Shown: piece after piece, positions 48,831 through 58,800 of the stretch | Layout of the letters: each line of letters begins with the position of its first letter | Position numbering within the stretch: position 1 is the first letter of the stretch | Assembly (NCBI GenBank): GCA_030704615.1 | Contig: CM060733.1 | Span: 58,158,001 to 58,222,000 of the forward strand | Direction: 5' to 3' | DNA length: 64,000 bases | From: Takakia lepidozioides | Lineage: Eukaryota; Streptophyta; Takakiopsida; Takakiales; Takakiaceae | The notes under the pieces: model-generated | The model's database searches: none | Seen by the model: only the letters and a program-made list of their open reading frames with translations | What the model was told of the DNA's origin: nothing | Translations under genes and position numbers: made by a program

Positions 48831-49469
48831 CCATTTCTGATTAAATAGAATTTTAATGAATTTTAAATTAGTATTATGATTTAGAATATCTAGGATTGCG
48901 GATTTGAGGGGCGTAATGATTTTATTTTTTGCTATATTTTGTTCTTTGAATTCAGACTTTGGACTACTACATCCATGCAAAAGACTGGACAAAAAAAAAA
49001 TGAAAAAAAATCTTGGGTCACTATTGCATAACTCTCTATGAAGAGTGCATAAAGTTGAAGAGAACTTAATTTTGGAATGCAAATGAGAGAAGAAAATATG
49101 AGTACATGAGAAGGGTGAACAAAGAGGCCCCTCCAATGTGGAGGAAGAGGATAATGTGCGAAACAAAGACATGGCTTTGCCCAAAAAATCAAGGAGGGTG
49201 AAACCATCGAACACCGAGGTGGAGCAAGCACATGACTTTGAATTGAAGAACACCCCTTGCATAGTGGAGTGGGAGGCAAGACATGCGGATGAGAATGCAC
49301 GGCGGTTGGAATCAAGTACAATTTGGAGACGCACACGTGCGAGGGAATTGCGAGCCTCACGAGGACGGTGCGGATCCAGGAGCTCGGCCCCATCGGGGGC
49401 GCGTGATTTGCCCACGGAGATGCAACCATTGAAACCATTTCGCCATTGGCTCTGGAGTGGAGTTGAGAA
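48831..49469. other. CACTA-2 region between left array and TNP2
   Basis: Holds a copy of the dispersed repeat (48,840-49,105), then a more GC-rich stretch with open frames on both strands (plus 49,138-49,500). None has a motif I know. It abuts the point where TNP2 homology stops, so it may be foreign sequence that replaced the second half of TNP2. Confidence 0.35.
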
Positions 49470-50992
49470 ATATACCTGGATAGTCATGCATTGTCCATAG
49501 CAAAAGTCCTCGGAAGAGAAAATAACGTTGGTCAGTGGGGGCTGATGCATCATAAGATGGAACTCCATTCCATAATATATTGAGTTCGTCAACCAATGGA
49601 CGCAGATACACATCCATATTCGCAACTTGTTTTTTCCCTACAACACAAATTATTTGCAATATATATAAGATCGTTTCAAATTCAAATAGAACAAATGATA
49701 TTCTTAGTTCCATATATATTCGACATTGTACTACCACGTACATCCTAAAGCAACAAAAAAGAGTTGTGTTATTCACCTGGCACAATGGCAGCCAACATGA
49801 TATGACCCTTCTTTGATAGCAAGATAAGGAGGGATGTTGTAGTTAACCAAAGTCACAGGCCATGTTGAATGGCTACTTGACTGGACTGAATGTGGGTTTA
49901 CACCATCCGTGGAGAAGCCGAGCCGAACATGTCTTGGATCGTCCTTCAAAAATTGCCATTGTTCCTTGGTGTGTTTCCATGCCGGCGAATCGTGAGGGCC
50001 GCACATCTTTCTGGGAGGGCTCCGATACTCCGCATGCCACTTCATGAGTTGGGCAAATGATGGACTCCGAAATTGTGCTTTCAAGCGCGGGATGACTGGA
50101 AAATAATGCATTTTCTAACCTCCCCCACAAACACAACAAATATATCAATATTTACTTTCTGTCATTTGGATCCACATATTGTACGTAAGAGAGGGGTATA
50201 TATTTGCAAAGGTTTGTATGTAGATATTTTGTAAAGTCTACATTAGTTGAAGGATTCATATAACCTATATGCATACCCTAATAATATCGGAATGATACAA
50301 CCTCTTAAACCCTACACCCTAAAATGATATATTAGTTGGTGGACACATGTATATATGTATATAAATATAAATGGCAGGAAAGAGAATATAAGAGAAATGT
50401 ACCTTTCGTGGGATCTTCTTTCCTTGAACATCATCTCGGTATCTAGATTTTTTGCACTTGGGACATGTGGTAGCACGCGCATCCTCTCCATAGTACAAGG
50501 TGCAATCACAAGGACATGCACGGAAAATTTTGTAGCCCATCCCCACTGTGTCTAGAACGTATCTTGCCTCTTTTCGAGAACGTGGCATTTTATGCTCCAA
50601 ATAGGGGGCGAGGATGTGGTCCGCAATTGTGCGCATGATTGCGGACATGCCAATGTTGCTTATGCCGAACCGGGATTGCAAATTAAGCAACAACAATATA
50701 GTGGAAAGTCGACTCACTTTTGCTCCTTTATACAAGGGTGTTTTTGCCTCGGCTTCCATTGGATTTGGGTCGGCATCTTCATCCAATGTGGCCGGGCGAG
50801 CCATATCCTCCCCAAGTGGTTCATTAACAAATCCTCCATGGCTCTCACATCGTCAGTGTCCATATTGTGTTCATTTTCCACCTCGTCACCGTCTTGGGCA
50901 ATATGGTCGTCTGGGCCTTGTTCTCCGCGGCCAATACCAGTATTGTTGTCCACCTCGGCCTGCGTGCCCCTTGGAGGGTTCGCTGACCTCAT
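49470..50992 (-). pseudogene. CACTA TNP2 transposase, N-terminal half only
   Basis: Minus strand, in order: an acidic lead (DEVENEHNMDTDD), then TPLYKGAKVSRLSTILLLLN, the zinc-binding ACPCDCTLYYG and CPKCKKSRYRDD blocks, an intron after KKIPRK, YFPVIPRLKAQFRSP, HVRLGFSTDGVNPHS with the first catalytic-type Asp of the TNP2 (DDE) domain, a second intron at about 49,779, and QVANMDVYLRPLVDELNILW to LLLWTMHDYPG. Frameshifts lie near 50,800 and 49,815. After HDYPG (about 49,475) TNP2 homology ends; the rest of the catalytic domain and the DUF4218/DUF4216 parts are missing. Confidence 0.88.
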
Positions 50993-51172
50993 TTGCTCTT
51001 GTACTTGGATCTATAAATACATTCACAATTCATTTAATATACAATGGTTGGGAATTGTCCATTTGCATCCAAAAAATATATGTACATTGGTACATTCAGC
51101 CTAAAACCTAAACGCTAATCAACAATCCCTACCGGTGCCACAATAGGGGCCACGATATGTGTACATGACTAA

Positions 51173-52024
51173 TCAGTTTCCTTGGCGGCCGCGGAAGTGA
51201 CGCTTGTAACATTTGTCAAACTCGCTCCACTCCCAATGGACTCTCTCATCCCAAGCCTTATCAAAGAACTCATAAGAGGCGAACAACTCTGAACCGGCGG
51301 GAATCGTAGTACATGCACATGTCATAACAAAATTTGATATTGATTGTGCTAGCCTAACATCCGTGTCATGTCGCTCATTCCACAGTACATTGGTCATTTT
51401 AGGGTTACCAATTGAACTATTGATGAACCCTGCAACATTCCCAAACACATCGAGATCTCCGTCACATATGACCACATCGAGAACATTGACACAAAGACCA
51501 TAAGGTCTCACCCAAGGGGCTACCCGTCGCATTTGCGTCTAGTGGAACCACATGTAGTATGGGCCAAAGTAGGAAATAAGTCCATTGTCTGCCCTCTCCC
51601 TCTGCCCTCTGGAGGAATCACAATATCCTCCATTGCAAATAGCCCACGACCCATGGAAGGGTTGGTGGCGGCTTTCACACAATATCGCCGACCCCAAAAC
51701 TGAAATGGTTGGCTTTGAGGAATGGGGACCGGAGGCACTAGTGCACGCCAAAGGCTAGGCCTGAATGGTGTCTGCAACATCGTCCTAACTCCTTGTCAGT
51801 AACCCTAGGATCATCGGGCCGTCGTACCTCAACAACCGGTGGTGGCCTACACTTCCTAGGGGTCCGGGTGGACGTGCACGTGAGACACCTATGGGGGCTT
51901 GGAATTGGGAAGGGGCAGCTGTCCGAATATGTTGGAGTGACTGGTGATGTGAACTAGGAGGTGGAGTGATATGTGACTGATCGGGTGAGCAGCTGGGAGG
52001 TGATTGTGCACGGGGTGGACTCAA
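51173..52024 (-). pseudogene. SET-domain protein gene carried by CACTA-2 (broken)
   Basis: Minus strand, upstream of and in line with TNP2. A proline/serine-rich N-terminal part (51,785-52,024) is followed by the start of a SET domain, YCVKAATNPSMGRGLFAMED (51,625-51,690), then, after a frameshift and one stop (51,541), the SET core: RPYGLCVNVLDVV, GNVAGFINSSIGNPKMTNV (in the place of the RFINHSC-PN motif) and TIPAGSELFASYEFF (in the place of GEEL-DY). SET enzymes move a methyl group from AdoMet to lysine, often on histones. The NHSC motif is changed to NSSIG, so this may not be a histone methyltransferase. It could be a captured host gene or a long-term part of this CACTA family. Confidence 0.72.
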
Positions 52025-52079
52025 AAGTAGATGTGACTCATGGGCTGCTGTACTAATGCAAACTGGATGTGATAGAGGT

Positions 52080-52310
52080 GACTTCCATTACAGTATCAAT
52101 TACAAGTCATTTTCAAAGATAGATGTGATAGAGGTAACTTCCATTACAGACGTAACTTCCATGCATCTATCATAGATGTGATAGAGTTAACTTCCATTAC
52201 AGAGGTAACTTCCATTACAGAGGTAACTTCCATGCATCTATCATAGATGTGATAGAGGTAACTTCCATTACAGTATCAATTACAAGTCATTTTCAAACAT
52301 CCGAGTACTT
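52080..52310. repeat. Short tandem repeat (GAGGTAACTTCCATTACA)
   Basis: Six or so copies of AGATGTGATAGAGGTAACTT / CCATTACAGAGGTAACTTCC units of about 20-45 bases. The outer parts (52,080 and 52,260) repeat a longer segment ending in CAATTACAAGTCATTTTCAA. Confidence 0.85.
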
Positions 52311-52869
52311 ACAACAAATGTACGTCCTTATATACTAGCACAAAAAATGTTACAACAATGGGTTATAGAAGGCTCACCCTTGCTGCATCGGCAATCCCCC
52401 ATGTCTGATAGTGTTCATCCACAATATTGCCGCATCACGGGAACACCTCCAGGTGCCACTCGTGCCCAACACCGCTCGCACCAACACTCCACCCGAGGGG
52501 GTTTGTCCAAAGTGGCTCAACGAGGGCCTCGTGGCTCTAGACTAAGAGGCCTAGGACCTCGAGGTGGCAAGCTGGGACGTGGAACGGGATGCTCGAGGCC
52601 TTGTGCATGAATCACATGAGGCTCTCCAGGTACGTCCGCCAACCGCTCATCCCTACGTCGAGGCGTCTTGAAAGAGGTGGAAGTACATCAAGCATGCGGA
52701 CATCATTGTTGGAGGTGTTCTCGTCAGGTGGAACTACATTTCGATAATCATCCTCCATGATTGGCCGAGCCCGTGAGCGTACCATCACCTATAAAAAAAA
52801 TCCAAAAACCTCACTATTGAAATTGCACATCCAACTGATATATGAATTCTATGAAACAGGACGTCATGC
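52311..52869. other. GC-rich CACTA-2 interior, no domain recognised
   Basis: Open frames on both strands without known motifs; the minus strand could be an upstream exon of the SET gene, rich in arginine and proline codons. Confidence 0.3.
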
Positions 52870-53285
52870 TTTCAAAAAAGGTCCAACCCCCAGGAAGCGA
52901 CCACCCGGGGGTCGCAGGTACCATGCGACGGGATATGGGTGCCCACAACATCCGGCAGTACTAAAACCACCCAAGTCCTAAAAAGCGACCTCCAGGGGGT
53001 CGCATATAGAAAGGGACAAGAAATGGGTGCCCACACTAGCTAGCATCCCGCTCTAAAACTACTAAGTCCCCATAAGTGACCTCAAGGGGGTCGCTTCTAG
53101 AAAGCGACGGGAAATGGGTGCCCACACTACCAGCTAGCAATATCCGGCTCTAAAACTTCTAAGTCCCCAGAAGCGACCTCCAGGGATCGCTAATAGAAAG
53201 CGACGGGAAATGGGTGCATGCAGCTGCACTAAAAGCGACCCCCCCAGGGGGTCGCAGCTACACAGCGACGGGATTAACCTTTTAC
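52870..53285. repeat. Internal GCGACC palindrome array of CACTA-2
   Basis: Five to six repeats of about 85-95 bases, each with AAGCGACC-N-GGGGGTCGC and AAAGCGACGGGAAATGGGTG followed by CCCACACTA. The palindrome is the one used in the terminal arrays, but here it lies in mid-element. Confidence 0.85.
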
Positions 53286-53339
53286 TAATTTCGATTTGCT
53301 TGATTACCGTCATTAATTAAAAAAAATTCAAAATCGTCA

Positions 53340-53830
53340 AGCGACCTCCTTCTCTCTCTCATGGCCCAGCTCCCTCTCCCTCTCCTCTTCACTCAGCTTG
53401 CAAGGTAGAACTTGAACAAGAGGCTGAGAGGTGCGGAGGTCACCTCGTCGTGGGGGAGCTCGGAGGAAGGCGCGCTTTGTGCGCCACTTGCTTTTTGCCG
53501 CGGCTGTGAATCTCCCAAGCTCCGACGTTGAGCTGCTCGCCCTCGGCCGTGCGTCTTCCGGAGGTGAGCTAGGGATCCCTTCTCTTTTGTTTACCTTGCT
53601 TTCCTTGCACCTTCAAACCCTCCCCTCTGTCTTCCTTTTCCTCGCAAGGCAAGCTCGCCGATTCCAGCTCCCCCACCTCTGTCGGTCTGTTAACTCGCAT
53701 GTGTGTGTGTGTGCTGCAGGGTAGGTCACCCGAGCTTGGCTTGCTTACCCCCGGCTGTCCTTCCCTAGCAAGCACCCTACAGCCACCCCACCCGAGCTTG
53801 GTTAGGTTTTCGAATTTGGGTAATGGCACC
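53340..53830 (+). promoter_or_regulatory. Possible 5' exon region of the plus-strand CACTA-2 gene
   Basis: A CT-rich stretch (TTCTCTCTCTC, CTCCCTCTCCCTCTCCTC) followed by GC-rich sequence with open frames and a GTGTGTGTGTGTGCTGCAG splice-acceptor-like site. It looks like a plant 5' UTR and first exon. Whether it belongs to the gene at 55,302 is a guess. Confidence 0.35.
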
Positions 53831-54870
53831 CTCTCATTCTCTTACACTACCTCTCTATCAAGCAATTCGTAGCAACGGGGAGCTGACCACATTGGTGCGC
53901 GCAGCCACACCAGCCCACTTGGGCTTTATTTATTTTTAAATTTGGGTGATGGCAGACACCCTCTCTATCACGCATGCTCTCTGTCAAGCAATTCGCAGCA
54001 ACGGGGGGGGGGGGGGGGCTCGCCGCATTGGTGCGCGCAGCCACACCAGCGCACTCGGTCTTTTTGTTTTTCAAATTTGGGTGATGGCAGGCACCCTTTC
54101 TATCACGCATGATCTTTGTCAAGCAGCAGTAGCAAAGGGGGGGGGGGGGGGGGGGGGGGTTCGCAGCCACCCCAATCCACATGGTTTTTTTTTTTTGGAT
54201 TTTGGGTGATGCAGGCACTGTCTCTCTCTCCCTCACCACCTCTGTGCAGCAATTCGCAGCAAGGGGGGGCAATTCGCAGCCACCCCAGCCCACATGGGCT
54301 TTTGTTTTTTGGATTTTTGGTGATGCAGGCACCCTCTCTCTCTCACCACCTCTGTGCAACAATTCACAGCAAGGGGGGGGGGGGGATTTGCAGCCACCCC
54401 AACCCACATAGCATTTTTTATTTTTTATTTTTTCCCGATTTTGGGTGATGCAGGTACCCTCTCTCTCTCCCTCACCATCTCTGTCAAGCAATTCGCAGCA
54501 AGGGGGGGCTTGGCCGCACTTGTGCGCGCAGGCACCCCAGCCCAGATGGGTTTTTTTTTATAAAAGTTTTGATCAAAGATGCAGGCACCCTCTCTCTCCT
54601 TCACCATCTCTGTCAAGCAATTCGCAACAACGGGGGGCTGGCCGTGCTAGTGCGCGCAGGCACCCCAGCCCACATGGGCTTTTTTTTCAGTTATTTTTGG
54701 TGATGCAGGCACCCTCTCTCTCTCCCTCACCATCTCTGTCAAGCAATTCCCAGCAACGAGGGGACTAGCCGCGCTAATGCACGCATGCACCCCAGCCCAT
54801 ATGGGCTTTTTTTTTCGATTTTGGGTAATGCAGGCACCCTCTCCATCTGTCTCTCTCACGACCTACCTAA
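53830..54870. repeat. About 100-base tandem repeat with G-runs, 9 copies
   Basis: Units of 85-125 bases with CAAGCAATTCGCAGCAA, a run of 5-20 G, a GC-rich part (GTGCGCGCAG-CAC), CCAGCCCACATGGGCTTTT, and GGTGATGCAGGCACCCTCTC. The G-run varies in length from copy to copy. Each unit contains AGCCCACATGGGCT, a perfect small palindrome. No protein frame is kept. Confidence 0.9.
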
Positions 54871-55301
54871 TCACATTTGCCACGGGGAGCTGGCCATGGT
54901 GGTGCGTGCAACGACTGACCTCCGTGTCTCGCCCCCTCGCCCCACAGACGTTGGCTGCTTCTCTCTGGTCGCTGGTAGCTACCGTCTTCTTGCTCGGGCC
55001 TGGTACTCCTTGCCTCTGCCGCTGTGTTTTATGATTCAGGGCTCGTGAGAGAAGACTCATCATTAACGGCTACATTATTGTGTTTTCTTATTTTTTCGTA
55101 TTTATATTTGTATGTCCCATGGTCTGTATTTGGTGTAGTTTTTTACTTATTTATTGGTTTATTTGATGTTGATATATTGTAGTGTCTTTTCCAGTGTATA
55201 ATTCTTTTTTGCTCTATAAAAATCTATGTAATACTCTACAGTCTTCATTATGTTTTTTAGGATATTTTCTTTGAATTCATATGTTGTAGTTCATTTCAGA
55301 C

Positions 55302-57000
55302 ATGGCCAAGGATTCGGAGAAGACCCCTGCTGCAAAAAAAAGGAAAAAACCATAAGCAAACCCGTATCGCTCAAGTACACGAAAGAAATCTGGTTTGACC
55401 CCCCGGCCTTCCCCTCCTCCTGTGCTTGCTCCTTCATTTCATGAGCCCGAGAGTACCAGTGGCCCCCCCGAGCACCGTGTTGATGATGATGCCCCCCTCT
55501 TAGGCCAAGGTGTTGTAGTTGAAGTGGCTCTTGTGCCGGATACTACTGGTACTATTGATGAGTCCACCATTGGGCCTGCAGTATCTAGCGCTACCCTCTC
55601 TCCTTCGTTTGAAGCATTGTATACGGGTAATATAAAGATTTTTCAAGATGGTCCTAGGATGGGCCAATTGGACATTGCTCCTAGTGCTTCTCCAACCACC
55701 GAGGTTAGGAGGGTTATGACACGTCAACGGGATTTGCTGATCAATGCACAAGAGAGAGAGAGGGTGGAGAGGGGTCCCATACGTGGGGAGGTAGCCAGGC
55801 CGCTTGGCCCAAATGATGCTCTTGTTGAAAAATTGGGGAGTTCTTCATGGCATGATGCATCTCATGGTACCCAAGGCGCCTCTCCCGCTCATGTCCATGA
55901 TACCTCCATTGGTGGCCAGTCCTTGGCCAGGAAGGGCCTCACATTTGGCCAGCTCTCTGTTGTGACTCTAGCTAGTGGCAGTTGGGGTCAAGCCTCTCCT
56001 AAAGAGCAAGCACAACTCATGGCATCTTTGGCAGCAATGGGGGTTCCATTGCCATCAATGGGACAACTTTTGGCACCTGAACTCGAGGTGCCTGAGATGC
56101 CCGCGCTCAGGCCTAGGGATACAATCGCCTCGGAGCATCATGAGGCCAGTATCTCTCTTGCCATTTTGTTGTATTGCCTACTGCATTCTTTTTGTTTTTG
56201 TTGTTTTTATTTGGTTTGTGTACATGACTTGCAGAGATTGGCCAAGGGCCTCACAAAACCCATTGTAATTGCAGGATCCATTTGTGGACCCGGTGCCACG
56301 TGCCCTTGAGAGGGAAAACAAAGACAGTGGAAAAGCCCTTTAGCAAGAAGAAGAAGAAGCCTTGTATTGAGGATACCCCTCTCACAGTCGGAGAGTTGGG
56401 GGAGGGAGATATTGGAGAGGGTTCAGTAGAAGGAGAGCCTCCTAAGTGCAGGAAGAAGGGAGGGCTGGAGGTGCCTAAGAAGGTCCCACCTCTAGAGGCC
56501 AACAAGTATGGGTATCCAGTTGGAGAGTTTTGGGAAGCGTTGAGGAGGCATGCCTTTCCAAAAGCGGCCCGATGGTTCTCTTTACATGTACATTGGGATC
56601 AACAACCATGGGAGCACCGTAGGGGATTTGTAGCCGAATTGGAGAAGAAGTTTGGGGGTGGTTGGAGTGAGTCCCGCTTGATGGGGTTGATCTCTTTGGT
56701 ATGTCTTGCATAAACTAATTAAGGTTGTTTGTGATTGTGTAACATCGTAGGTTTGGGAGACACCCAAGCGTGGAGGAGGTAGAATTTGTCAAGAATGAAG
56801 GATATCCCGGGCTTCTTGAGCGCATCAAGACCCATAGGGCCCTCTCCGCGAAGAGTACAAAAAAGCGAAGTATTACTAGTAGCACTACGACCATAGAGTG
56901 ACCGATGTCGAGGATGAGGGCCAGACTATTGAGGATGAGGATGAGGATGAAGATGAGGGCGAGCGTGAGGGTATCTATTACTATAGAAGATGCATATTAT
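55302..57000 (+). pseudogene. Plus-strand CACTA-2 gene, basic and acidic protein of unknown function
   Basis: Begins with an ATG after a splice acceptor (TTTCAG, 55,299), coding MAKDSEKTPAAKKRKKP, a likely nuclear localisation signal, then a TAA at 55,353. The same frame continues with TRKKSGLTPRPSPPP and a long low-complexity region to about 56,150. After an intron, a second part has a lysine run and FWEALRRHAFPKAARWF, then WEHRRGFVAELEKKFGGGWS, which resembles the DNA-binding-type accessory proteins of En/Spm elements but which I cannot assign. The last exon ends in an Asp/Glu repeat (56,915-56,970). In En/Spm a second protein helps TNP2 bind the ends; that would suit its position. Confidence 0.5.
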
Positions 57001-57239
57001 ATAATGCTTGTACATGATAGGAGCCTTGTTATGTTTTATTGATTATTTCTAGCAGCAGTTGTTTGTCGTCTAATTCGCAATGTCTCTCGCGGGCTTGCTT
57101 TGTTGTGGACATATAGGTTACATCTACAAAGAGGCTCTAGGAAGGTTCTCGGCCCCAAGAAAGGTACTACAATTTACAAGGCGACTGGCCAATGTGCAGG
57201 GGTAATATAAAGCAAATAAATAAAACAAGATGAAAACAT

Positions 57240-58330
57240 CATTTGAGGGGCGACCCCCTAGGGGTCGCTTTAGGATTCACCCAGGCATGCCCCTTCCCTT
57301 CGCCTGGAAACACTGACTCCCCTGTGGGTCGCTTTAGGGTGTGTTCTGCGCGTTGCTTATAAGCACCAACCCTTGGGGGTCGGTTTAGGATTAACACAAG
57401 CAAATCCGTCCACCGACCCCCTGGTGGTCGCTTTCTGCTCCCCAATAAGTGCCCGTGAACCGACTCCCTAGGGGTCGCTACTAGCGAGACCCCGGCCCAT
57501 CCATCCCCGTCGCTACGTAACTCCGACCCCCTGGGGATCGCACAGTGGTGATACCACGACCCCCGCCGTACCCGTCGCTACGTATTACCGATCCCATGGG
57601 GGTCGCACAGTGGCGATACAACGGCCTCTGCCATACCCGTCGCTATGTAACTCCGACCCTTTGGGGGTCGCACAGTGGCGATACCACGGCCCCCGCCATA
57701 CCCGTTGCTGGGTAACTCCGACTCCTTGGATGTCACAAAGTGACCATACCTCGGCCCCCGCCATACCCGTCGCTACGTATTACCGACCTCAAAGGGGTCG
57801 CATAGTGGCGATACCCGCTACCCCCGCCATACCCGTCGCTAGGTACCTACGACGGCTTTGGGGTCGCACAGTGGCGATACCTATGCCTACCCGCCAGACC
57901 CGTCGCTACGTAAATACGACGTTTGGGGGGTCGCATCACCTCCCGCCGCCGATAGCTTACTCCAACCCCCTTGGGGACGTCGCAACATGGCTATACCCCC
58001 GGAACCACCATGTCCGTCACTAGGTAAGTCCGACCCCCGTGGGGTCGGTCGGTATTCCGAACCTTTTAACTGTTTTCTTTTTATTAAAAAAAAATAACAA
58101 TGCAATCCCCTGGGGGTCACATGGGCAAAGCTCCACAACGTCAGACAAGGGGTCAATTAGAGGGGCCTGGTGTCGGGGCAATTCGGCGACCCCTTGGGGG
58201 TCGGTCTTAACTGCCTGATTTACCGACGCATTTTTAGCGATGCCTCAGGGTCGGTATTTGAGACTTGGCCGCGACGGCTTTAAACCCCCTTAACGACCTC
58301 AGGGAGGTCGATCAGGCGTCGCTAACCCCC
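57240..58330. repeat. CACTA-2 right array, GCGACCCC/GGGGTCGC palindromes
   Basis: About 15 copies, most at 55-60-base spacing: CCGACCCC-N-TGGGGGTCGC, then CACAGTGGCGATACC, then CCCGCCATACCCGTCGCTA. It ends with AGCGACGCC-type sequence and a run of 18 C just before the terminus at 58,359. The family matches the left array. Confidence 0.88.
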
Positions 58331-58526
58331 CCCCCCCCCCCCCTTTTATTGTTGTAGTGGTGTTTCATACTGCTAATGTTCATGTAGCTGATTTTAGGAA
58401 TCATTTTGCTACTCCCATGCCAACAACATCAGGTCCACTGGGACTGCCATATTCCGAATTCCGTATTAGCCACCACGGACATGAAACCAAGAACTGAGCA
58501 CAAAATCTCCAATTCATTCATTCAAT

Positions 58527-58800
58527 TTATGGTGGGCCGTGGCTGCAGCCTGCAAGCTGGCCGGGGTGGCTGATATGTTTGTTTGAACATGACAGTCTTA
58601 GAGGACCTGATGTTGTTGGCATGGGAATAACAAAAAGAGTACTACAGAATTCAGCTAGAGGAACAACAATAGCATGAAACACCTTACCGTAAATATGATT
58701 GTTGACATTGATTGTGACAGCTCCAATCAATAGAGAACTCGCACCATCAGTTGCGCTCCTGCAATAGTACCGGTCCCCCGAGTAAATAAAGTTCAATTGT
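58527..58800 (-). pseudogene. Inverted homologue of the frame split by CACTA-2
   Basis: A minus-strand open frame of 89 codons. NNHIYGKVFH and VIPMPTTSGPLRL match the split frame NHTYCKVFH and ATPMPTTSGPLGL on the plus strand. At the DNA level CCATGCCAACAACATCAGGT is identical in both. Function unknown. Confidence 0.5.

Larger units (their letters stand above)
45976..58359 (-). mobile_element. CACTA-2: 12.4-kb CACTA element with SET-domain cargo
   Basis: The right end, read on the minus strand from 58,359, is CACTACAACAATAAAAGGGG; the left end at 45,976 is TACTACTGCAAAAAGGGGG, the same terminus with its first base changed. GTG flanks both ends (45,973-45,975 and 58,360-58,362), a 3-base target duplication. 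Inside are a left array of GCGACCCC palindromes, the TNP2 N-terminal half (minus), a SET-domain gene (minus), tandem repeats, a plus-strand gene, and a right palindrome array. The continuous host frame across the insertion site supports the borders. With only half of TNP2, it is not autonomous. Confidence 0.85.
45844..58497 (+). pseudogene. Small open frame split by CACTA-2
   Basis: The frame 45,844-45,975 continues at 58,363 to a stop at 58,495-58,497 when CACTA-2 and one GTG target copy are removed, giving 88 codons without a stop. The right-hand part (ending FATPMPTTSGPLGL) is homologous to a minus-strand frame at 58,527-58,796 (NNHIYGKVFH and IPMPTTSGPLRL). Function unknown; two copies in opposite orientation 100 bases apart suggest transposon or inverted-duplication origin. 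Confidence 0.45.

Noticed and set aside
49138-49500. 120-codon plus-strand frame next to the TNP2 half
   Set aside because: Overlaps minus-strand open frames; no domain or codon evidence favours either strand.
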